A DNA stretch of 34,591 nucleotides from Candidatus Peregrinibacteria bacterium. GTDB taxonomy: Bacteria > Patescibacteriota > Gracilibacteria > UBA1369 > JACRIC01. Position numbers and translations under genes: made by a program. The notes beneath the pieces were generated by a model. That model was not told the origin of the DNA, ran no database searches, and was given only the letters and a program-made list of their open reading frames with translations. Shown here piece by piece: positions 29,699-34,591 of the stretch. The DNA is taken from contig JACPHH010000009.1 of NCBI GenBank assembly GCA_016188705.1, positions 56,832 to 91,422 on the forward strand, written 5' to 3'. The first letter of the stretch is position 1. Each line of letters opens with the position of its first letter.

Positions 29699-31367
29699 AG
29701 AATCATTAAAAAACGGCGCGCGCGATTTTCATGGGCGGCTCCAATTTCTTGTAAAAAAAGTTTCATGGATTGAACCTTTGAGGCTGTATTCCATGGTTCG
29801 TGGCGATCATTCGGTTTTTTTGCACAGCGGTAAAGCCGGACGATATTCGATTATTGGCGCGCGTCCTTTTTTCGTGCTGCAAGCTAAAAATGGTTTGATC
29901 GAAGAACGGCATTTTGTTGATGGGAAAGAGTTGTTTTTTAAATATAGCGGTGATGTTTTAGAAATTTTGCGCCAGAAAATTTTTTTGAGTGCTCCGCGAT
30001 TCAATCGTAAATTACTTCCAGATATTCCGTTTTTTGGAGGAGGTTTGGGTTTTTTGAGCTATGATTTTGGACTTACGTTTGAAGGCATTCATCAGCGAGT
30101 TTTGGATGATCTTCAGACGCCTGATTGTTATTTTATTTTTCCTTCCCGGGTTTATGTTTTCGATCATGAAAAAAAATGCGCGTTCGTTATACTATGGGGC
30201 GAAAATAAAGCATCTCTTGAAAAAGGGCTTTCCGAGATTGATTCATTTTTTCAAGATGCTGAAAAAGAAATAACGCCTGATTTTTCTCAGGCGCTTTCAA
30301 AGTATAATGTGAATAGAACGCCGCGACCCCGCAGTTCTTCGCTCAAAGAAGTGGTTCAAAAAGTTTTGCATAAAGCTTTTTCCAGGGTTTCTTTTTTTGG
30401 TCCATCACATGAATTAAAAAGTAATCTCAGCCGAGATCAATATATTTCAAAAGTCGAAGGTATTCGTGAATATATTCGCGCAGGAGAAACGTATCAAGTT
30501 AATTTTTCCCAACGTTTTTCATTTCCTTTTTCAGATGATTCTTTTCGCATTTTTGAACGCTTGACTTCGCTTAATCCTTCGCCTTTTCAGGCATATTTTC
30601 AATGTCCGAAAATAAGTATTGCAAGTTGTTCACCCGAGCGTTTGGTGTCTGTACAACCTGCTCATCTTGATGGGTCTTTTTTTGACGGAGTTTTTTTTGA
30701 TGGCCGCTCTTTTGATAGGTCTTTTTTTGAAAAGCGTTTTTTTGATGGACATTCTTTCGCGCAGGATTCGAATTTTTTGAAGGATTTGAAACATTCAGAA
30801 TGGGTGGTGGAAACACGGCCTATTAAAGGCACTATTTCCCGCGGTAAAACTCAAGAAGAAGATGAAAAAAATCAAAAAGCGTTGTTGGAATCCGTCAAAG
30901 ATAACGCGGAACTTTCCATGATTGTTGATTTGGCAAGAAATGATTTGGGTAGAGTTTGTCGTGTTGGTACGATCGAAGTGAATGAACATCGCGTGCTTGA
31001 GGGGTATTCGCATGTGTGGCATACGGTTTCAAATATTCGAGGCGTTTTGGAGCGCGGGAAGGATTTTTCCCATGTGATTCGAGCGGTATTTCCAGGGGGA
31101 TCGATTACAGGCTGTCCCAAGAAGCGGACCATGGAAATTATTGATGAAATGGAAGATTTTAAACGCGGCGTTTATACAGGTTCGGCGGGCTATATCGGTT
31201 TTGACGGGGCGATGGATTTGAATATTATGATTCGAACACTGGTTCATACGTCAGGAAAGGTTTATTTTCATTCAGGAGGCGGAATTGTATTTGATTCCGA
31301 TCCTGAAAAAGAGTATCAGGAGACGCTTGATAAAGCCGCCGCCTTGAAGGAAAGTATTTTGTATTGA
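29679..31367 (+). CDS. pabB: Aminodeoxychorismate synthase component I
   Basis: This protein converts chorismate plus ammonia to 4-amino-4-deoxychorismate for folate. Conserved chorismate-binding motifs are GETYQVNFSQRF, ASCSPERLVS, ETRPIKGTISRG, LSMIVDLARNDLGRV and FPGGSITGCPKKRTMEII. PIKGT, with its nucleophilic Lys, separates PabB from anthranilate synthase (PIAGT). ATG 29679 gives 562 residues; earlier in-frame ATGs lie deeper in ndk. Between SPERLVS and ETRPIKGT there is an extra stretch of about 45 residues containing six five-residue repeats of DGSFF type (30669-30758), not part of the family. No pabA glutaminase is present, so free ammonia or an unlinked subunit must be used. Operon: ndk-pabB-pabC-MTase-NTase-folP. 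Confidence 0.9.
   Translation: MPKTNGKESLKNGARDFHGRLQFLVKKVSWIEPLRLYSMVRGDHSVFLHSGKAGRYSIIGARPFFVLQAKNGLIEERHFVDGKELFFKYSGDVLEILRQKIFLSAPRFNRKLLPDIPFFGGGLGFLSYDFGLTFEGIHQRVLDDLQTPDCYFIFPSRVYVFDHEKKCAFVILWGENKASLEKGLSEIDSFFQDAEKEITPDFSQALSKYNVNRTPRPRSSSLKEVVQKVLHKAFSRVSFFGPSHELKSNLSRDQYISKVEGIREYIRAGETYQVNFSQRFSFPFSDDSFRIFERLTSLNPSPFQAYFQCPKISIASCSPERLVSVQPAHLDGSFFDGVFFDGRSFDRSFFEKRFFDGHSFAQDSNFLKDLKHSEWVVETRPIKGTISRGKTQEEDEKNQKALLESVKDNAELSMIVDLARNDLGRVCRVGTIEVNEHRVLEGYSHVWHTVSNIRGVLERGKDFSHVIRAVFPGGSITGCPKKRTMEIIDEMEDFKRGVYTGSAGYIGFDGAMDLNIMIRTLVHTSGKVYFHSGGGIVFDSDPEKEYQETLDKAAALKESILY
30669..30758 (+). repeat. Six tandem 15-bp repeats within pabB
   Basis: The codons read DGSFF, DGVFF, DGRSF, DRSFF, EKRFF, DGHSF: six in-frame 15-bp units based on GAYGGNTCTTTTTTT. 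It is a coding minisatellite inserted next to the active-site region. Confidence 0.85.
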
Positions 31368-31402
31368 GAAACCTCTGAAATTGTGTTTTTTAGAGGTTCT
31401 TT
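31368..31402. repeat. Minimal PalA element (termini only) after pabB
   Basis: GAAACCTCTGAAA and TTTTTTAGAGGTTCT face each other across TTGTG, forming a 35-bp hairpin. This is the two PalA termini with the interior deleted. It starts at the base following the pabB stop. Confidence 0.65.
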
Positions 31403-31439
31403 GATTTGTTGTTGCAATTTTTCGCGTCGGTATTAGACT

Positions 31440-32450
31440 TTGGCCGTGATTGTTTTTCTCAATGGACAATTTGTTTCAGAAAGTGACGCGAAAATTTCGG
31501 TTTTTGATCATGGCTTTCTGTATGGAGATGGAGTGTATGAGACGCTTCGGACTTACTACGGTTGTATTTGGCAGGCGGAAGTCCATGTGAAGCGGCTGTT
31601 TCAGAGCGCGCGGTTTATTGGTTTGAAATTGCCTTGGACTCAAAAAAAGATCGTAGCATGGCTTAGGGAAAGTATTGATCGTAATTGTGAAGTGTTTTCG
31701 GGTGAATCTTTGCATTTGCAATCGAAAGGGTGTTTTTTAGAAGTTTCTCAGACACATTGTGATGAACAGATTACTCAAATACATTGTGATGAACAGGTTG
31801 CTCAGGTGAATTGTGGCGAATCGCATAATACGGTGAAAAATCGTTTAAAAAATGGTGTTTTTAGTAATTTTCCGGAATTTCGGATACGTTTAACCGTCAG
31901 TCGCGGCGTAAATCATTTTGATTTTTTAGAGACAAAACATCCGACGATTTGCATTGCGCCTGAGTTGATTTTACATGAACCATCCGCGGTTTATGAAAAA
32001 GGCGTTTCAGCTATTACTTTTCCAATTCAACGCTTTTTGCCTGAAGCGAAATCGCTTAATTATTTGCCAAGCGTTCTCGCGCGTCAGGCAATGGTCCGTG
32101 AAGGCGCGTATGAGGCTTTTTTTGTGAATCCATTGGGTTTTGTTTCGGAAGGAACGATCAGTAATATTTTTTTAGTCATTGACGGGACACTCGTGACTCC
32201 GAAAGATGGCATGTTGCCTGGAATTACACGCGATACGGTTTTAAAAGTGAGTCCTTTTCCGGTTTTTGAACGGAAAATTTTAAGGAGCGAATTTGCAAAT
32301 GCTGATGAGTGTTTTTTAACGAGTACCGTGAAAGGGATTGTGCCTATTGTGGAGGTTGATGGAAAAAAAATTGGACATGGAACAGTGGGGAAAATGACCC
32401 AAAGCGTTATAAGCGCGTTTGAAGAATATATAAAAAAATCGCATGATTGA
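31440..32450 (+). CDS. pabC: Aminodeoxychorismate lyase / class IV aminotransferase
   Basis: This PLP enzyme of fold type IV has VIVFLNGQFV, SVFDHGFLYGDGVYETLRTY, the PLP-lysine region EAKSLNYLPSVLARQ, and EGTISNIFLV. Next to pabB and folP it most likely releases pyruvate from aminodeoxychorismate to give p-aminobenzoate; sequence alone would also allow a branched-chain or D-amino-acid aminotransferase. No ATG is present: TTG 31440 or GTG 31446 must start it, giving 336 or 334 residues. Residues about 95-135 are an insertion with three nine-residue repeats (27-bp units, 31734-31814) not found in the family. The end overlaps the methyltransferase by 8 bp. Confidence 0.85.
   Translation: MAVIVFLNGQFVSESDAKISVFDHGFLYGDGVYETLRTYYGCIWQAEVHVKRLFQSARFIGLKLPWTQKKIVAWLRESIDRNCEVFSGESLHLQSKGCFLEVSQTHCDEQITQIHCDEQVAQVNCGESHNTVKNRLKNGVFSNFPEFRIRLTVSRGVNHFDFLETKHPTICIAPELILHEPSAVYEKGVSAITFPIQRFLPEAKSLNYLPSVLARQAMVREGAYEAFFVNPLGFVSEGTISNIFLVIDGTLVTPKDGMLPGITRDTVLKVSPFPVFERKILRSEFANADECFLTSTVKGIVPIVEVDGKKIGHGTVGKMTQSVISAFEEYIKKSHD
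31734..31814 (+). repeat. Three tandem 27-bp repeats within pabC
   Basis: The codons read VSQTHCDEQ, ITQIHCDEQ, VAQVNCGES (start estimated to within a few bases). The TT(G)TGATGAACAG core is nearly identical in the first two units, so the expansion looks recent. Confidence 0.8.
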
Positions 32451-33073
32451 TACATCGCATTTTAAAGATAAACCACATTATTATGATGGAATATTGTATG
32501 AAATGCTCATTGATCCATTTTTTAAGGAAATACGCGATAGTATGAGCGCTCAGATAAAAAGCGGCAGCAGCGTGATAGACATTGGTTGCGGGACAGGCTC
32601 TTTCGTTTTTGAACTTGCGGAAAAATGTAAATTGGTCGTCGGAGTGGAAATTTCTTCTAAAATGTTTGAGCGCGCAAAGAGTCGACAAAAAAATACATGA
32701 AAAACAAAATATTTGTTTTATACATGGAGACTCAACCAATTTGTCAGATTTTCACAATAAACAATTTGATTATGTAACGATTTCCATGGCGCTTCATGAA
32801 ATGCCTCATGATGTGCGCGAAAAAGTGCTTTTGGAATCAAAACGAATCGGTAAAAAAATTATTATTGCCGATTATGTTTCGCCGCAGCCTTTTACTTTTG
32901 CGGGAATAAGGACTCGAATCGTGGAATTTTTCGCAGGGATTGGACATTTTACGGCGTTTTTGAATTTTCAAAAAAATCATGGTATTCATCCATTGCTTAC
33001 ACGCTTTGGGCTTTCCGTTTGCCATGATTTCATGATAAAAAATGGGACTATTAGAATTGTCGTTGTTCATTAA
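32443..33073 (+). pseudogene. Class I SAM-dependent methyltransferase, split by a frameshift at an A7 run
   Basis: The first frame (32443-32700) has YYDGILYEMLIDPFF and motif I VIDIGCGTGSF, then VVGVEISSKMFERAKS. The rest is in the +1 frame: ICFIHGDSTNLSDF, FDYVTISMALHEMPHDVREKVL and KIIIADYV, which are motifs II-IV of the same methyltransferase. Removing one A from the A7 run (32689-32695) gives a continuous product of about 209 residues (KSRQ-KIHEKQN). This is either a recent inactivation, a base-call error, or expression by slippage. The fold resembles ubiquinone/menaquinone-type or generic small-molecule methyltransferases; substrate unknown. The start overlaps pabC by 8 bp. Confidence 0.8.
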
Positions 33074-33123
33074 AATTGTATTGTTTAATATGGAATTTTT
33101 GAAAAAATCTTATTTTTTTTATC

Positions 33124-33621
33124 ATGACTCATAAGCTCGAAAAGGCGTTAAAATGGATTGTTTGCATTTTTCAAAAAAATGAAGTGCCGTTTCAGATTAC
33201 GGGTGGATTCGCGGCGCATATTTATGGAGCTAAACGTCAGGTTAACGATATTGATATTGATATTCCTGAAAATATGATGAAGTTTTTGATTCCCGATATT
33301 CAAGAATATGTTACGTTTGGACCTGGGCGTTATAAAGATGAACGATGGAATTTGAAATTAATTACGCTCAATTATAAAACCCAGGAAATAGACATCGGTG
33401 GCGCGTTTGAGACAAAAATTTTTGATGACATGAACAATCAGTGGAAACACATACCTGCTCATTTTGAAATGTGTCAGATCCACACTATTTTTGGAATGCG
33501 AATTCCTGTAATATCTCCGGAAGAATTAATCGCTTATAAAAAATTGCTTTCAGGAGAGCATCAAAAAGGAGATATTGAAGCGGTAAAACAATATATGTAT
33601 GAAAATTGTAACCTGCAATAG
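33124..33621 (+). CDS. Nucleotidyltransferase-fold protein (MNT/antibiotic-NTase-like)
   Basis: This 165-residue protein has the pol-beta nucleotidyltransferase signature: ITGGFAAHIYGAKRQVNDIDIDIP, with GG at residues 27-28 and metal-binding Asp42, Asp44 and possibly Asp46. EIDIGGA (Asp90) is the likely third acidic ligand. Late residues VISPEELIAYKKLLSGEHQKGDIEAVKQ match the C-terminal helices of small NTase-like proteins related to LinB or AbiEii-type enzymes. It could transfer a nucleotide to a protein, RNA or small molecule. Its place inside the folate cluster is unexplained. The ATG follows a T8 tract. No HEPN partner gene is adjacent. Confidence 0.7.
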   Translation: MTHKLEKALKWIVCIFQKNEVPFQITGGFAAHIYGAKRQVNDIDIDIPENMMKFLIPDIQEYVTFGPGRYKDERWNLKLITLNYKTQEIDIGGAFETKIFDDMNNQWKHIPAHFEMCQIHTIFGMRIPVISPEELIAYKKLLSGEHQKGDIEAVKQYMYENCNLQ

Positions 33622-33625
33622 GTTG

Positions 33626-34582
33626 ATGGATTTTGATTGCCCCAGAATCATGGGGATTTTGAACGTAACGCCGGATTCGTTTTCCGATGGTGGACAATTT
33701 GTGAAGCCTTCGCGTGATAGCGCGGATGAAATCGATGCTTCGAGAGCGTCGAAGCGGTTTTTTGAAATGGCTGAAGAAGGCGCTGATATTATTGATATTG
33801 GAGGTGAATCAACTGGACCTGGGTCGAAAGATGTGAGTTTGGAAGAAGAATTGCGGCGTGTAATGCCGGTTTTGCGTTATATAAAAGAGGCAGGTTTTTT
33901 TTCAAAAGTTCCTTTATCGAGATCTCGATTGAATGTTTTAAAAGATGATCCGGTGAATTCGGGAAAATTTTTGTCTCGTGGCGAATTGCCCTGGATTTCG
34001 ATTGATACGCATAAAGCGGAAGTGGCGAGGCAGGCGATTCAAGGCGGGGCGTTTATTGTTAATGATGTTACCGCGCTTCGAGGCGATCCTTTAATGGCTG
34101 AGGTGATTGCTAAATCGGGAGTCGCAGTTGTTTTGATGTACAGTAAAGACTTGACTCCTCGCACTACTTTTGAGGCGGTTCAGTATGATGATGTTATTCA
34201 GCACATTAAGGATTTTTTGAAGGAGCGTGTTGATTTTGCCCTTTCAAAAGGTATTCGCCATGAACAGATCATTCTTGATCCTGGAATGGGAGCCTTTGTA
34301 AGCGGTGATTCGAAATACAGTATTGAAATTTTGAGGCGTTTGGATGAATTTCATGAACTCGGATTTCCGATTCTCGTTGGCGCTTCTCGGAAAGGGTTTA
34401 TTGGAAACATTTTAGGCGGACTTCCTGCGAATGAGCGTCTCTCTGGCTCTCTTGCGTGTTCGGCGCAGGCGTTACGTAAGGGCGCGCGTATTTTGCGCGT
34501 GCATGACGTAAAGGAAACGAAACAATTTTTACGCGTTTTTGAAACTGTAAAAAACCCTGACACAGAGGGTTTCTTACAGTGA
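33626..34582 (+). CDS. folP: Dihydropteroate synthase
   Basis: This protein joins p-aminobenzoate to dihydropterin pyrophosphate. Motifs are IMGILNVTPDSFSDGGQF (start), EEGADIIDIGGESTGPGS, SIDTHKAEVARQAI, FIVNDVTALRGD, EQIILDPGMGAF and FPILVGASRKGFIG. All key residues of DHPS are present. ATG 33626, 4 bp after the upstream stop, gives 318 residues and starts just before the conserved core; 33599 would overlap the previous gene. Compared with typical DHPS there is an insertion of about 25 residues between RYIKEAGFF and ISIDTHK (SKVPLSRSRLNVLKDDPVNS...). It completes a pabB-pabC-folP pathway in one cluster. Confidence 0.94.
   Translation: MDFDCPRIMGILNVTPDSFSDGGQFVKPSRDSADEIDASRASKRFFEMAEEGADIIDIGGESTGPGSKDVSLEEELRRVMPVLRYIKEAGFFSKVPLSRSRLNVLKDDPVNSGKFLSRGELPWISIDTHKAEVARQAIQGGAFIVNDVTALRGDPLMAEVIAKSGVAVVLMYSKDLTPRTTFEAVQYDDVIQHIKDFLKERVDFALSKGIRHEQIILDPGMGAFVSGDSKYSIEILRRLDEFHELGFPILVGASRKGFIGNILGGLPANERLSGSLACSAQALRKGARILRVHDVKETKQFLRVFETVKNPDTEGFLQ
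34545..34579 (+). other. 14-bp stem hairpin at the end of the folP coding region
   Basis: CTGTAAAAAACCCT pairs with AGGGTTTCTTACAG across the loop GACACAG, with one mismatch. It ends one base before the TGA and encodes the last 11-12 residues of FolP. GAAACCCT resembles the PalB terminus. Confidence 0.6.
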
Positions 34583-34591
34583 ATGGAAGTT
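34583..34591 (+). CDS. Possible start of a further gene of the folate operon
   Basis: ATG GAA GTT begins at the base after the folP TGA and runs off the window. Only three codons are visible, so the product cannot be named. The zero-gap spacing fits the tightly packed operon. Confidence 0.3.

Overview
The window reads as an AT-rich bacterial chromosome segment using the standard genetic code (UGA is used only as a stop, so there is no Absconditabacteria/SR1-style UGA-glycine recoding). A Patescibacteria (CPR) origin, possibly Peregrinibacteria or a relative, is the best guess. The basis is an SLH/beta-propeller surface protein, a lipoprotein with the CPR-typical KPVIYLYP domain, a Cys-rich zinc-ribbon protein of CPR type, compact overlapping genes, and few recognisable Shine-Dalgarno sites. 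Many starts instead follow a T-tract. The lineage is inference from protein content, not from a marker phylogeny.

Layout. Bases 1-1955 (minus strand) hold an NAD/trans-translation cluster, smpB - nadE - nadM-like - phosphomannomutase (cut by the window edge), with two ATGA overlaps. Bases 2228-5161 encode a large SLH/beta-propeller protein with a pilin-like tail. Bases 5372-6835 hold rpmB, a palindromic element, tRNA-Ser(GGA) and a MerR-type HTH/GHKL-ATPase fusion, which is followed by a STAS-like protein. A DEAD-box helicase (7460) and a DUF4256-like protein under a well-formed promoter/operator (8935) come next. Bases 9984-11397 carry a small CPGC peptide, a membrane-anchored thioredoxin-like protein and DsbB, which together suggest a disulfide-forming unit. 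LemA, a TPM-domain protein and a site-2 protease follow. On the minus strand there is a disrupted MEMO-family gene and a KPVIYLYP lipoprotein. A probable 6S RNA, tRNA-Thr(GGT), rpmG, a DUF3352-like lipoprotein, tRNA-Trp(CCA) and an MFS transporter follow.

Bases 21782-26323 (minus strand) contain a RelB/YafQ-like toxin-antitoxin pair, a Cys-rich zinc-ribbon protein and a class B penicillin-binding protein. The right end (plus strand) has an M16 peptidase, an alternative sigma factor overlapping a small ORF at a T8A6 tract, ndk, and a folate cluster: pabB, pabC, a frameshifted methyltransferase, a nucleotidyltransferase-like gene and folP.

Three things stand out. (1) At least three families, probably five, of intergenic palindromic MITE-like elements fill the gaps, often beginning within 1-8 bp of a stop codon or tRNA end. 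Some of their sequence has been absorbed into coding regions and one lies inside the broken MEMO gene. (2) Several genes are split by a +1 shift at homopolymers; two of these share the same UUU-UAA-A context. (3) An HTH-GHKL-ATPase plus STAS-like pair and a SigB/FliA-type sigma factor could form a partner-switch-like regulatory system. All function statements rest on motif recognition by eye; no searches were run.
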